This document shows positions 11,499-23,800 of a DNA stretch of 64,000 bases, in pieces (within the stretch, counting starts at the first letter, position 1; every line of letters starts with the position of its first letter). The position numbers and the translations under genes are program-made. Origin of the DNA: Rhizoclosmatium globosum (lineage: Eukaryota > Chytridiomycota > Chytridiomycetes > Chytridiales > Chytriomycetaceae); assembly GCA_002104985.1 (NCBI GenBank), contig MCGO01000004.1, positions 620,001-684,000 of the forward strand. Reading direction: 5' to 3'. The notes under the pieces were generated by a model. That model did not search any database. It was not told the origin of the DNA and saw nothing but the letters and a program-made list of their open reading frames with translations.

Positions 11499-13057
11499 AT
11501 GGCTCGCTCGTTCGACATCGTCGTATGTGACCACATAACTTAAATGCCAGCGTGAACTAATTCGAAAGGTGTCTCTAGCTGTTTGGTGCCACTGGATTCA
11601 CAGGTCGTTTTGCTTTTGAACACCTTGTTCGTCACTGCCCCTTGGTAACTCAACGTTGTACTCCCATATATGTAGCTTACATGCGCATAAGACTCTGAAA
11701 CTTGCCATCGCGGGCCGAAACCGCGTCAAACTCGAGGCTGTCAGGGACTTGGTTGCATCCTCTCTCGCTGACGGCCCACGTAAAACCAAGACTAAGGAAA
11801 TCCCAATCCTTATTGCAGACTCCTCTGACCAAGCGTCGTTGGATTCAGTGGCAGGCTCAACCAAGGTTATCCTGTCAACAGTTGGGTGAGTCATCTCCCA
11901 TGTGGCGCCCACATACATTTCAAATCTGTTAACCCTAACTTTTTTCCCAGACCTTTCGCATTGTATGGAACTCCACTTGTTGATGCATGTGTGCGCTTTG
12001 GTACCCACTATGTTGATTCTACCGGCGAGACCCCTTGGATCAAGGAGTTGATTGAAAAATACGAAGACGCGGCGATTGAGAAGAATGTCAAGATTGTGCC
12101 ATCTTGTGGTTTTGATTCCTTGCCGTCTGATATAGGAGCTTTTTTGTACGTGGCTTGATTGATGGTTTTCCCGTGTTTTTCTCATATTAGCGGTATGACA
12201 GGATTGCCGACCACTTTGCTAAACAAGGAAAGGCGACGGAATCCGTTCGAAGCGTTGTAATGGAAGTTAAAGGAGGAATTAGTGGAGGTACCATCGCTAC
12301 AATCGCGAACATGATTGAGTCGTCCTCGTTTTCCAAGCTTGCAAAGAGTGGAGACCCATATGCCCTCATTTCAAAGACTGGTACGTGTCGTTTTGCCGTG
12401 GAAGCATATCCAATCATCTTATACTTTTCGTTTATTTTTATTTTAGATGTCGCGAAGCTTCCTTCTCCAGGGAATCCAGTTGTCTTGCACTACAACTCTG
12501 ATGTGAAACGTTATGAAACCATTTTCGTTATGGCACCAGGAAACTCTGCTTACGTTCGTCGTTCGTATGCACTCCTTAACCGTGCATACGGGTCAAAGTT
12601 CAAGTATACTGAGGCATTGGCAACAAACACCAACTATGTCACGGCTTTGGTCCAGGTTTTGACAATGTTGTCTGTGATGGTTTCATTCCTTCTTCCACCT
12701 GTTCGTTATGTTGTGAAGCGATTGGTTCCTCAAGGCAGTAATAGTGCGTCCGAAGCAGCATTGCGTGCCGGAGGCGGTACCATTAAGTACATTGGAACGG
12801 CTGAAGATGGATCCAAAGCTCTTGCGCAATACAAGATCAATGTTGACGTTGGGTATGTTGGAACTGGTATGATGCTTGCTGAATCTGCAATGTGTCTCGC
12901 GTTGGATGAAGTCATTCTTGAGACTGGTAAGGATCACGAAGTAGGCTCATTCGGTGTCAAGAGTGGAGGTATCTTGACTGCTGCTTCCGCCATGGGCTTG
13001 GTTATTGTGGAGAGATTGAAGAATGTTGGAATCGAGATTTCTGTCGGAAATGTGTAG
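11499..13057 (+). CDS. Saccharopine-dehydrogenase-like oxidoreductase (SCCPDH family)
   Basis: Six exons (11499-11522, 11579-11644, 11692-11885, 11951-12145, 12202-12380, 12447-13057) join in phase. The protein begins MARSFDIV, then the Rossmann-fold nucleotide motif LFGATGFTGRFAFEHL, IAGRNRVKLEAV and the ILSTVGPFALYGTPLVDACV block. HYVDSTGETPWIKELIEKYE and VPSCGFDSLPSDIGA follow, all hallmarks of SCCPDH-like proteins and their bacterial trans-acting enoyl reductase relatives. A hydrophobic stretch near residue 285 (LTMLSVMVSFLLPPVRYVV) fits the lipid-droplet or membrane association of animal members. The substrate is not established for this family. True saccharopine dehydrogenase (lysine pathway) is a different subgroup. 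Confidence 0.88.
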
Positions 13058-13101
13058 TGTTTTCATTGATTCCAAATGTATATCTCATATATATTTCAAA
13101 T

Positions 13102-15890
13102 TCACTTTTGCAATGAAGCCAAATACTTTTCATGCAGCTTGACTTGAGCTTCCCACAGCTTGATGAGCTTCTTGGCTCCAGTCTTGCTAATTTCTTTGCC
13201 TTCTGTGTCTTTCGTTGGAATTCCCTGTAAAGTTTGTTAGAATAAGCAACCAAGGTTTGAATTGTAGACAACGTTTTTACCTTGTCATCCCATTCACTAT
13301 ACAGTTTTTTCCCTTCCTCATCCTTGAACATTTCCGATGGTGAAACCTTACCCTTTGCAAGCTTTTCTGCTTCAGCAGCAGCAGCAGCGCGCTTTTTTTC
13401 CTCCTTCTCAGCAGCAGCCTTCGCAGCAGCAACTCTCTTCTCCTCTCTCTGCTTCAAGATCGTCTCTCGATCAATAAACTTGACAAGCGCAGGCTTCCCC
13501 TCTTCACGATCATCCAAGCTTACATTCAAATCAACCAGCTCTTCGTCACGAATCTTGTCACACAACTGCAACAAGTCAGAGTTGAGGTTCAAGCCGTCTG
13601 CAGGCTTCCGGCGGGCAAGCTCACGAACACGGTCACGGAACGATGCAAGAAGTCTTGCGTATGGGCCGGCGATTTCTTCGACGCTACCACCAGCTGCTCC
13701 TTCACCGACGACGGCTGAGAATCCGATTTCGGGATTCTCATCCTTGAACACACCAAATGTACGCATCATCTTTGAGACGTACTTGGAGACTTTCAAAAGT
13801 ACGTCAATGGATGGGTTGTCAGAGTTCTTTTTGATGTAAGTGTTGGTGGCAGTAATCATATCACGAAGGGCATTCATAGCAGAGGACGTGTCAAAGTTGT
13901 CGCAGAGAGCAGCATGAATTTGAGCTTGCTTTTGTTGGAACCTTATTTGAGCCGTGTAAGCAAACGATGGCAAAATGTGGGTGGCATTCACTTACAGAGC
14001 ATAAACTTCCTTCTCGGATTGGTGGAAGTTGTGATTACCAGTCAAGTTTTCTGGCTTTGAGCGTGATTCTTGAACAATTGACTTGACGTTAAGCAAGAAA
14101 TTCTATACATTAAAGTTAGAAAGCGTGATATTGACGTGTCATTCAGGAATCACTCACGTTGATGGCAGCTTCAAACACTTTCGCCTCCTGCAAACTAGCT
14201 TGCTTGTAATCCAAAACAGCATCCCAGCTATGCAACAAAAACATGATACGAATTTGTGCTGCAGTGTTCTTTTCGAGGGCGTCAGCAATGGAGGTAAAGT
14301 TCTTCAACGACTTGGACATCTTCTGCCCTTCAATGTGCAAGTGACCAGCATGCAAGAAATAATTCACCCATTGTTTGCAATTGTAGTGAGCCTCAGATTG
14401 AGCAAGCTCATTGTCGTGGTGAGGGAAAGCAAGATCAGAACCACCAGAGTGAATGTCCATCTTCTCGCCAATCACATCTCCAGCCATGGCACTGCATTCA
14501 ATGTGCCAGCCTGGTCTACCCGCACCCCATGGAGAGTCCCAAGCGGGTTCCCCAGACTTTGAAGCCTTCCAAAGAGCGAAATCGGCAGCATTCTTTTTTT
14601 CACCACCAGCAGCGAGGTCTCCTTCACCTTCTTGGAGGAGCTTCATGTTAGAAGCTGACCATGGCTCCAATTTGGCGTAGAAGTGGTTGGGGTCTTTGTC
14701 AAAGTGGAATGTGTTGAAGTAGACGGAACCCTCACTCTCGTAACTACATAAAAACCATTTGGCTTAGAAACAAAGAGAAAGAATCGTAAGAACTTACGCG
14801 TATCCATTCTTGATGATTTGCTCAACAAAGGTAATAATCTCAGGAACGTATTCACTGACGCGAGTCAAGACATCAGGACGACGAACATTCAATGCATCCA
14901 TATCTTTGAAATAATCTTTCTCCCAGTATCGAGCAAAGTCACGGAAAATAGCATGGTCTGTGACAGTGTGCTTCAAAGCCTTATCAAGCGCGGAGGCGTA
15001 TACGTCTCTAACTTCATCCAAAAGGATGTCAACAGCGGCTTTGTCGCCCTTTCCTGCAGCAAGTTGAGTTTTGGCAGTGTTGATGGCCTTCAATGCGGCA
15101 ATTGAAGCCTTCATCCACATTTCAAACTTTGGCTCATCAGTGAACGAAGGGCCTTTCTTCTCTTCGAACAGCTTAACGAGGCCAGGGAATCCAGCAGCAT
15201 CTTTCGCAGGAATCAAGTATTTGCCCAATTTGGATTCGACAAAGTCCTTCCAACCTTGCTCAACTTCAGCAATCAATTCGGGTGAGAGAACAAGGGTTGA
15301 TGCTTTCTTTTGGTTGAATAAGAAGTGGGATCTAGCTGTAATGATGATCTGGTGAATGCAGATAAGTATGTGTGGCAGAAAACTGGCAATGGTTTCTCAA
15401 CCTTATCATCAATGTCTGTGATGTTCATAACGTAGTTGACATCGTAATTGAAGTAGTCTTCCATAATACGGCGAATAATATCGAAAGTAATATAGTTTCT
15501 AGTGTATATAAGGTTGATGAGATTGAGGTTCAGACTGGTGCCAGAAAAACAGAAGAGGGATGCTTAAGCTGAGGATGTTCAAAGCTTCGAGTGCAACTCA
15601 AATGACTTCATCGGAAAAAGGAGATAATGGATTGTACCTAGCATGGCCCAAGTGAGACTTGTCGTATACTGTTGGTCCACAGGTGTACCAGTTGACCTGC
15701 TTTCCATTGGCAGGGACAAACTCGGTCTAATTCAGGTACAACATGATCCAGTCAGTACTCCAATCCAACCTAACAGCCTCCGACAGCGAATGCAAACCTT
15801 TGAGTGAGTCATTGAGTTGTTCATCTTGAGCACGGGAGCATCGTGGGCGACCTTTGGCTTGATCCACTCAGGTTGTTTAGGTTGGGCCAT
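13102..15890 (-). CDS. CARS1: Cysteinyl-tRNA synthetase
   Basis: Class I synthetase charging tRNA-Cys. The cytosolic start at 15890 gives [19 protein letters not shown]. The HIGH-type motif is HLGHAR (after [12 protein letters not shown]), followed across an intron by [19 protein letters not shown] and [10 protein letters not shown]. Later blocks are [40 protein letters not shown] and the KMSKS motif [10 protein letters not shown]. The C-terminus is lysine- and alanine-rich, ending [11 protein letters not shown] eukaryote-type insertion of about 100 residues sits between the catalytic halves. The frame stays open upstream of 15890, and an ATG at 16041 would add an arginine-rich leader, so mitochondrial and cytosolic forms may come from one gene. 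It is divergent from SDS22. Confidence 0.95.
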
Positions 15891-16044
15891 GTGCGAGTGC
15901 GAGTGAGTTGTGGCGGTGGCAGTTGAAGCGAAGAAACGGCGGAAAGAAGTCGATGCGCGACAGACGCCAAGCACTTGCTGTATTTTGTTGTTGAAAGTGT
16001 GGTCAAGGAAAACTCGAATCAAAAACAACTCACGCCAAATCATA

Positions 16045-17497
16045 ATGAGCACCGCCACGCCAATCGACTCCGATCCAAACAACAATACCACAAATGTTAC
16101 TTTGACAGACAACGAAGACCAAATCCACACTTTCGGAAAGGTCTCTGTCCGCGCAAAGGTCACCGCTGAACCGCCTGAGTCCGTTGTCGCTGCCTCCGCA
16201 AACTCGCTCAACCAAAACAACAACAATGATGACGATGAAGACGTGCAGGATGCGAACCCTGACGAACCAGGAAGCGACGACGACGACGATGCTGGTATCA
16301 ACTGGTCATACTCTCCTCGTAACAACTAATTCATTCTACAAGACCTGATGGCTGGCGTTTCTGATGACGTGGAAGACCTGGACTTTACTCATGCACGCAT
16401 TGGCGATTTGTCGAAATTGAACATCGCGCGTCTGAAGAAGCTCAAGACACTTGGTCTCAGGCAAAACCATATCACAAAGATTGTTGGCTTCAATGACATG
16501 CCGGAACTCGTTGAATTGGATCTCTACGATAATCGTATCACCGTAGTAGAAGGCGTGGATACTGTTCCAAACCTCACGTAAATTTCGGCACCATCAAATC
16601 CTTGTTGCTTCTTGCTCTTACATCACCATTTCAGTTCTTTCGACCTCTCATTCAACAAGATCCGTCAAATTCAAAACGTCAACCACCTTGTTCATCTCAC
16701 AGACCTGTATTTCGCGGCAAACAAAATCTCTGTCATTGAAAACCTTTCAAATCTGACCCTCATCACGAACTTGGAACTTGGAGCAAACCGTATTCGTGTA
16801 ACTATTTATTGGAACATATCCCTATATAGATCTTGAACGCGTTTTTTCCAGAAAATTGAGAACTTGGACACTCTTGTGAATCTCGAACAACTTTGGCTTG
16901 GAAAGAACAAAATCACAAAGATTGAAGGGCTAGATAAGCTTTCTAAACTCAGAATCTTGAGTATCCAGGTTGGTTGGGACGATGGACAACATCACACCGA
17001 CATTAATCACCTTTCACAGAGCAATCGACTCCAAAAAATTGAAGGATTATCCGCGCTTTCAAACCTTGAACAACTCTTTTTGTCCCACAACGGAATCTTG
17101 AGGCTCGAAGGTCTCGAAGGATGCCGTAACCTTCAGATTATTGACGTTGGAAACAATCGAATTCCAAAGATTGAAGGACTAGACAACTGTGTTGTTCTCG
17201 AAGAACTCTGGGTATGATCTTTCTTTACTGTCATATTCCTAATGCTATCGCTAGGCCAACAACAACTTGATTCCGACTTTGAACGACCCATCCTTTGAGC
17301 AACAACTAGGCCAAACCGTGAAACCAACTCTGACAACATTGTATCTCGAAGGAAACCCGTTGCAAAATCTGGCTGGAGGAACGTATAGACTCAAAGTACA
17401 ACTCGCAATGCCGCAATTGAAGCAAATAGACGCAGTCATGATTAAGCAAAGTGTTGGAGCTGTTGGAGCACACCATCCAGGATCGGGAACGTTTTAA
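16045..17497 (+). CDS. SDS22: Protein phosphatase 1 regulatory subunit 7 / SDS22
   Basis: Six exons (16045-16294, 16343-16577, 16635-16797, 16852-16968, 17020-17211, 17255-17497) give 399 residues. The first exon encodes an acidic N-terminus (DDDEDVQDANPDEPGSDDDD). The rest is a run of SDS22-type leucine-rich repeats such as LKTLGLRQNHITKIVGF, LVELDLYDNRITVVEGV, LEQLWLGKNKITKIEGL and LEQLFLSHNGILRLEGL. The LRR-cap block TLYLEGNPLQNLAGGTYRLK and AMPQLKQIDA close the protein. SDS22 binds the catalytic subunit of PP1 and controls its maturation and mitotic activity. Its stop codon lies only 19 bp from the convergent FMC1 stop. The first intron, 48 nt, has a weak GTATCA donor but is needed to keep the frame. 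Confidence 0.95.
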
Positions 17498-17516
17498 CGT
17501 ATATGTGAATAAAGGT

Positions 17517-18064
17517 TTATTCAGTTTTTTGTTTCTCCTCAGCCTGGATTTCAGACCAAGTTCTTCCACCTCCTGCTTTCGTTTCTTCATCCTTGAGTTT
17601 CCTTGGCATACTGAGCCCAACCATTCCAGCTGTCCTGCTGAGCTTCTCACTCTCAGTAAGTTGTGACGCTGGCCAGTACTCCTCCACCAATCGCTGTCAC
17701 ACTGTTTAGATATGCATTCGCCCCCCAAACAACGACCGCTGCTTACCTTGTGTTCGCTCTTTGCTTCCATGAACGCCAAAAAGTCCAATGCGTTGAGTTG
17801 AAGTAAGCTAACGGAGGTTTCGGGGCTGATGACTTTGTTTGAGCGGTATTGAGTGATTGCTCCCTGTTTCCAGTAAGTATTGTCATTGCGGACAGTGTAC
17901 TGTTTGTGGTTTAAGTTCAGTGTTGGGAGACATCATCAGAGTAGCAAGCTAAGGGCAGCGACTCATACTTGTTTGTTAATCTGACGGAGAATGCGTCTAA
18001 ATGTTGAGATAAGCGCTGGCTTCGAGGTATCGATGGGTTGAATCATTCGAGGGATCGCCGACAT
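17517..18064 (-). CDS. FMC1: ATP synthase assembly factor FMC1-like (LYR family)
   Basis: The spliced product starts MSAIPRMIQPIDTSKPALI and contains TFRRILRQI, the LYR-like helix, then TVRNDNTYWKQGAITQYRSN, LLQLNALDFLAFMEAKSEHK and, after the last intron, RLVEEYWPASQL and LSRTAGMVGLSMPRKLKD. The final block corresponds to the AGLVGFKLP motif of animal FMC1. About 140 residues, four exons. FMC1 is a mitochondrial matrix protein that helps the Atp12 chaperone assemble the F1 ATPase. I chose the last acceptor (GACAG ending next to CGATTG) because it restores this motif. The gene is tail to tail with SDS22. Confidence 0.82.
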
Positions 18065-18346
18065 GATGCTTTTTGTCAGAGTTTGGTTTCAACAAAAACA
18101 CAACAAAAGTCTGACAATTTCAAGTTACATTGTTCTGATTGGTACAAAGAGGATTACAATGACATTCCATTGTTGTAATACGGTGCACCAATCACATTGT
18201 GGCATCCACGAGAAAATCGATTTCATTTCCTTCTTTGCCTCCTTTTCCTTCTCTTTTAACCCCAAAAAAGACGTGACGTGCCTTAAACGCGTTCATAACC
18301 CCCCACAGACAAGCGTATCATTATTCAAGAACGTACATTAAGAGCT

Positions 18347-19811
18347 ATGGGCAGACCAAAGACACAACACGCAGAGGTGGATATCTCTGCTGATAAAATC
18401 GGAAGCTGTACTGGTACGTCATTGAACTTATCTATTCGATTACCTCTTTGTTCGAAACTGAATCCTTTGAAAAGAATATGTGGAAAACTATCTGGAATGG
18501 TCGCTTGAAGGGCGTGTTCGAGGAAAGCCATTGGTTCAACAGCTCTCTGTTGGAGGAGAGTTTCATGGAGCTACTGAGAAGTAAGTAACGCAAGATAACG
18601 CAAGAAGAATGAAGGATGTAATGAATCCCTCTAACTGTTTGACTTCTACAGTCGCGAACAGTTTAAAGCTCACCCAATTCCACCAGTATTTGTGGTGAGT
18701 CTCCCCCAAAAACAGTTGTTACGCCTTTTGGGGACTTGTATTAGTTTGAATAGTGTTTCTGGGTCCCACTTCCTCGAAATCTAACTCTTGATACCAACAG
18801 CCAAAGAAGGCAGTTTGGACTGGAACCGACCTCCCCTTCGACGGAACAACTACACAACGTACTGACTTTCCCGCCTGGGAAGTTCTCCCGCACCCACACA
18901 AGGAGAAGCCTCAATGGATCAGTAGTAGTGGGAAATTCGATGGCCAGACTACAAGCAAAACCGATTTCCGTGACATGGGTGTACAGCCACGGTACCAGCG
19001 TCCTCCCCAGCATTATGTCCCGAATGGTGCCAAGTTTGACGGGTTGAGTAGTAACAAGGAGGCGTACCAGCCTTGGCCAATTAATAGCAGACCTTCTGGA
19101 AGACATTCTGTGCCTTATGCTCCATTGAAGGATGACCGGTTCGTATTCTTGTTTTTAGCGGGGTGGTGGGAATGGGAGTGGGAGTGGGAGGGGTTGGATT
19201 TGTGAGGTGGTTTGGGGAAATTTTTTTCTCCTCGTTTTTGTTTACACCTGCACTTCCTTTACTAGTGACTTCAAGTCGACAACTGCTGCTGCGTACATCG
19301 GTCATCCCATGGATGGATCGCAAAATCAGGATGCAAAGGTGAGGAGAATCGCTTGTTTGTGAAGCCTTTTGCTAACATCTACTACCAATCATAGGGGCCG
19401 TACTTCTTCCTCCCTTCCCCAGACACAAAGTTTGAAGGACAGACAACATCTCAAGATGCGTATAGAAAATGGAATGTTAAGCCACGCGACCGCCGCGCAA
19501 AGGTTCAATATGTCCCTAACACATCCAAATTCCCAACCGACACAACGTACACGGACAATTACCAGGCTAAAAGTCTTCCCGCCGATGAAGGCGGAAGACC
19601 CAGCAAGTTCGGGCCTACGTATACCCCAGTCGCTAGTTGCAAGTTTGAGGGCATTAGCACACACAAGGCTGATTATTTACCGACTGGGCATGTTCACCGA
19701 TTGCCTGATTTTGCTCCAAAGAAGGGATTCATTTATCAAAAGGATGATCGTGACTTTGTGACAACAAGTAGGAAGGCTCACGACTTCAAATCTCCAACAA
19801 AGAGCGCTTGA
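18347..19811 (+). CDS. SAXO-type stabilizer of axonemal microtubules
   Basis: Six exons (18347-18413, 18475-18580, 18652-18694, 18801-19138, 19266-19338, 19395-19811) join in phase. The protein is low in hydrophobics and built from degenerate repeats with a core like KFDGQTTSKTDFRDMGVQP, KFDGLSSNKEAYQPWPI, KFEGQTTSQDAYRKW and KFEGISTHKADYLP. These are the Mn-type repeats of the STOP/SAXO (FAM154) family, which bind inside or along doublet microtubules of cilia and flagella. Such a gene is expected only in organisms that build a flagellum, so it supports a zoosporic lineage. The N-terminal cysteine motif of animal SAXO proteins is not seen; an additional 5' exon upstream of the acceptor at about 18307 is possible. 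Confidence 0.85.
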
Positions 19812-20027
19812 GTGTCTCCATAATATCGATTTAAACCTTTGGTTTGGGCTTCTCTTTTTGTTGTATTTCATTTTGTAGTTGATGTGCTTCAAATATTATA
19901 CATTTTATCAAACAGTCTCATTCGGAATTTGTAGCCAATATTAAGCATTGAGTTATTTTTTAAGATGAAAGAATATACAGAGCATATGACAATAGTAGAG
20001 AATAATTTAAAATAAGAGGGAAAAAGA

Positions 20028-20697
20028 TTAATCAGTGGAGTCAGTCATGATTGCAATGAATTCCTGCTCGTTGACTGTAAAGAATGGGTTAGGATTCCTG
20101 TTTCTCCCTCGACACAAACTAGAAACACATACTTTCTCCATCCTGGTCCAAGTCAAACTCATCAATCATCGCCTGCAGCTCTTCGTCATCCAAATTCTCC
20201 CCAATTTCTTTTGCGACACGACGTAAGTTGCGAACAGATATTTTACCCGTCCCATCATCATCAAACAACTGAAATGCTTTGCGGATTTCCTCCAGAGGGT
20301 CACGGTCGAGAATTCGCTCCGTCACTGATTGAATGAATGTTGGTAAAGCTGCTTGGAAAAGAAGATGAGATGGACGTGTGTACTCAACTGACTTTGCTGA
20401 AGTCTGCAAACTCAATAAGGCCCTGGCCATCCTTGTCAAACTCCCTGAGGATCTTGAGGACTTCAGCCTTCTTAACGTCGAAGCCGAGAGCGCGCATGGC
20501 AACCTACCGGTGAAGGGTTAGGTGTACTGTGGCGGCAGATGGTGTTCAAGCACCTTTAGTTCATGGTAGTCCAGGCACCCATCCTTGTCAGTGTCAAACA
20601 GCTCGAATGCCTCCTTCACTTCAGTCTTCTGGTCTTCTGAGATATCCAGCTGAGCCGCTTTGCTCTTGCGCTGTTTCTGTTTTGCAAGCAGAGACAT
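20028..20697 (-). CDS. CETN: Centrin (caltractin / Cdc31 family)
   Basis: EF-hand calcium-binding protein of centrioles, basal bodies and spindle poles. The start at 20697 gives a short basic N-terminus ([20 protein letters not shown]), then EF-hand 1 [20 protein letters not shown]-hand 2 [19 protein letters not shown]-hand 3 [19 protein letters not shown] and EF-hand 4 [17 protein letters not shown], ending IMTDSTD. All four loops look calcium-competent or nearly so. The phrase [20 protein letters not shown] is nearly the centrin consensus. Three short introns interrupt the gene, one between EF-hands 2 and 3. It is divergent from SMC4, 124 bp apart. Confidence 0.95.
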
Positions 20698-20821
20698 TCT
20701 TTTGGCGTGTCTTTTCGAGGGCCTTCTTTCGAATGTGGATTTGATTCGGACAACGCGAGACGAAAAGAATCATCCAAGCACCACCACCAACCAACCAACC
20801 AACCACCAAACCACCTTCACA

Positions 20822-23800
20822 ATGCTCGCAGCCGCAGCCGCAGCCACAGACTCTGTCGCCACGGACTCAGCCACCACCACCACCACAGCGCCCGTCGTCG
20901 TTGTAAAAACGGAGCCAATGCCCTCGTCGTCGGCCGCCGTTGCCGCTCAACTCGCCGCCCTCTCTTTGCGCGACCAGGACGCGCCACCTGCCGATGCCAC
21001 TCCGCGTCTGATGATTGCGAAGCTGATTCTGCGCAACTTCAAGTCATACGCAGGTGCTGTTGAAATCGGGCCCTTCCACAAGGTATTTCCTGTCCTCAAA
21101 TTCAAATGCTTGTGCTACTCTGCATTCCCTAACTCCTCATCAACAGTCATTCACTTCAATCGTCGGCCCAAATGGCTCTGGAAAATCAAACGTTATTGAT
21201 GCTCTGTTATTTGTCTTTGGCTTCAAGGCAAAGAAGATGCGTCAGGGAAAGCTGTCAGACCTCATTCACAAGTCCGCTCAGTATCCTGACCTTGAGAGCG
21301 CTGGCGTCGAAGTTCATTTCCATGAGATTGTTGACTTGGTACAAGCTTATTTAAAAGCGAATTCGCATAATGGATGTCGCTGACAGTTACTTGGGTTTTT
21401 TTAGGCTGGTCCTGACGATTACAGAGTAGTTCCCGATTCTCAACTTGTAGTATCGCGAACCGTGGAAAAATCAAAGACTGACAAGTCTACATATCGTATC
21501 AATGGTCGCACTTCATCATTTGGAGAAGTTACCGATTTGTTGAAGGGAAAGGGTGTCGACCTCGACCACAAACGATTCTTGATTCTTCAGGTATCTTATT
21601 TCCGTAATACAATTCTTAACTGACGGTTTCTTTCAGGGAGAAGTTGAATCTATTGCTCTCATGAAACCAAAGGCTCCAAGTGAACACGAGGACGGTCTAT
21701 TGGAATATATGGAAGATATCATTGGAACCTCAAAGTATAAGGAACAGATTGAATCGCTTGGAAAAGATCTCGATGCTGTGTCGGAAGAGCGCGAAGAAAA
21801 GTTGCACCGTTTGAAGATTGTGGAGAAGGAAAAGGCTTCCTTGGAGGTGATCCAATTTGTTTGGGATTTCTTGCTTTGCCTAATGCATATTTCGTTGTAG
21901 CCCAAGAAGCTCGAAGCTGAACAGTTTATTGAAGCCGAAAATGAGTTAGTGGTGAAAAGAAACCAACTGCATCAACTGGATCGATATGAAAAAACGATGG
22001 AAGCTGAAAACTGTGGAAAAGAAATAGTTGAGTATCTGTCGTTCGTTCTTACAGTTTTCATGCTCAACGTTATTCTAAGGTTGAACTGAATACTCATCTT
22101 GAACAAGAACGCGCAAACTTTTCTGCAATCTCCAAAGAAGTCGGTGAACTGGAGAAAAGATATAAATCGGTATCTCAAGAATATTCCGTAAGCCTTGTCC
22201 TTCTCAATTTCAAGGCAACTAAATAGTCCGTAGGAAATGTTTGAAAATACGGAGGCACTCAAAAAGGAAGCCCAAAAGACAGACAGGAAAGAAGTTGAAC
22301 TTCGAGAAAAGGAGAAACATCTTGTTGCAAAGAAGAAGAAGGCTGAAAAGACTTTAAAACAGGTTTGCTTGATAGGAACTTGTATGCCACGACTAATGTT
22401 GTGTGTAGGATGTGTTTACAATGAACGATCACAAAACTTGGATGAAGAATTTTGACTCTGACTTAGAAAAGACGGAGAAGGAGGTGAATGAGTTGAATGA
22501 GCGACTTGCAAAGGAGGAGAAAGAGTTAGAATCAATCAGTGAGACATTGAAAGGTAAGAACGACTTGCTTTTAACTTCAAGCACTAACTTCGCCATGCAG
22601 GGAAAACTCAAGTCTTCCAAGCGGAAATCGAAAAGAAACAAGTTGAACTACTTCCTTGGGTTGAAAAAATCAACGAACGTCAGTCCAAAATGGATGTTGC
22701 GCATTCTGAATTGGAGATTTTGGTCAAAAAGAGCGAGGCGGCACAAATGGCTTTAGCTCAAGCTCAGAAGAGTTTGGCCGAGTTTCGAGTAGTTCATGCG
22801 GAAAAGGTTTGGTACTTGAAGTGTGCTATTTTTGTACTGACGTTATACTTCAGGTGGCGAAGATTCAGGAGGAGACTGAAAATCTGGAAGAATTCAAATC
22901 TCTTTTGGAGCAGTTGAACAATAAGCTACAGGTTCGCAATTGAATGCATAGTACGTTTTAACTTAGCCTACTTACAGAAATACATTGAGAAAGAAGCGAA
23001 CTTGAAAGCCCAAGTCAATACCTCTCGTGATAAAGTAGCCGAAGCCAGAATGTCAATGCAGTCCTCCCAATCTCGAAACGCCATCTTGTCGAATTTGTTG
23101 AAACAGAAGCAGTCAGGAAAAATTCCTGGCATCTGCGTGAGTATTCTACCTTTTGGATTCGTTTCCTCTAATTTAGTTGAAGGGTCGTTTGGGAGACTTG
23201 GGAGTCATTGACGACAAGTATGATGTTGCAATCACGACTGCTTGTGGTGCTCTTAATAACATCGTGGTTGATACTGTTGAATGTGCGCAGAAGTGCATTG
23301 AGTTCCTCAAAGTTCAGAACCTTGGTGTTGCGACATTTATTTGTCTGGACAAAGCTCAGCCCATGAATAACGCAAAATTCACTGCTCCAGAAAACTCGAA
23401 ACGTCTTTTCGACCTGGTCACTCCGAAGGAATCTCGATACAAACCAATTTTCTACCAAGTGTTAAGAGATACGCTCGTGACAAAGGACTTGAAACTTGCA
23501 AATAATATTGCATTTGGAGGACCTGTTCGTTTCCGTGTTGTGACATTGGAAGGCCAGTTGATTGACGCGTCGGGAACGATGTCTGGTGGTGGTGGTCGTC
23601 CCCAGTGTGGTGGAATGTGCAGCAAGTTTAGCAACGCCAATGTTGTGAGCCCAGAACAGCTTGCTGAGTTAGAAGCGGAAGAAAAGCAAGCTGAGATGCG
23701 TTTGGATGAACATATGGCCAAGAAAAAGCAGTATGAAACAGAACAGAACCGCATTATGAAGGAGATTCCGGCGACTGAGTTTGGAATAAGCAAATTGCAA

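Noticed and set aside
15732..16325. 197-codon minus-strand frame crossing the SDS22 first exon
   Set aside because: Only the part between 15890 and 16041 is of interest as a possible CysRS leader; the rest is antisense of SDS22 coding sequence.
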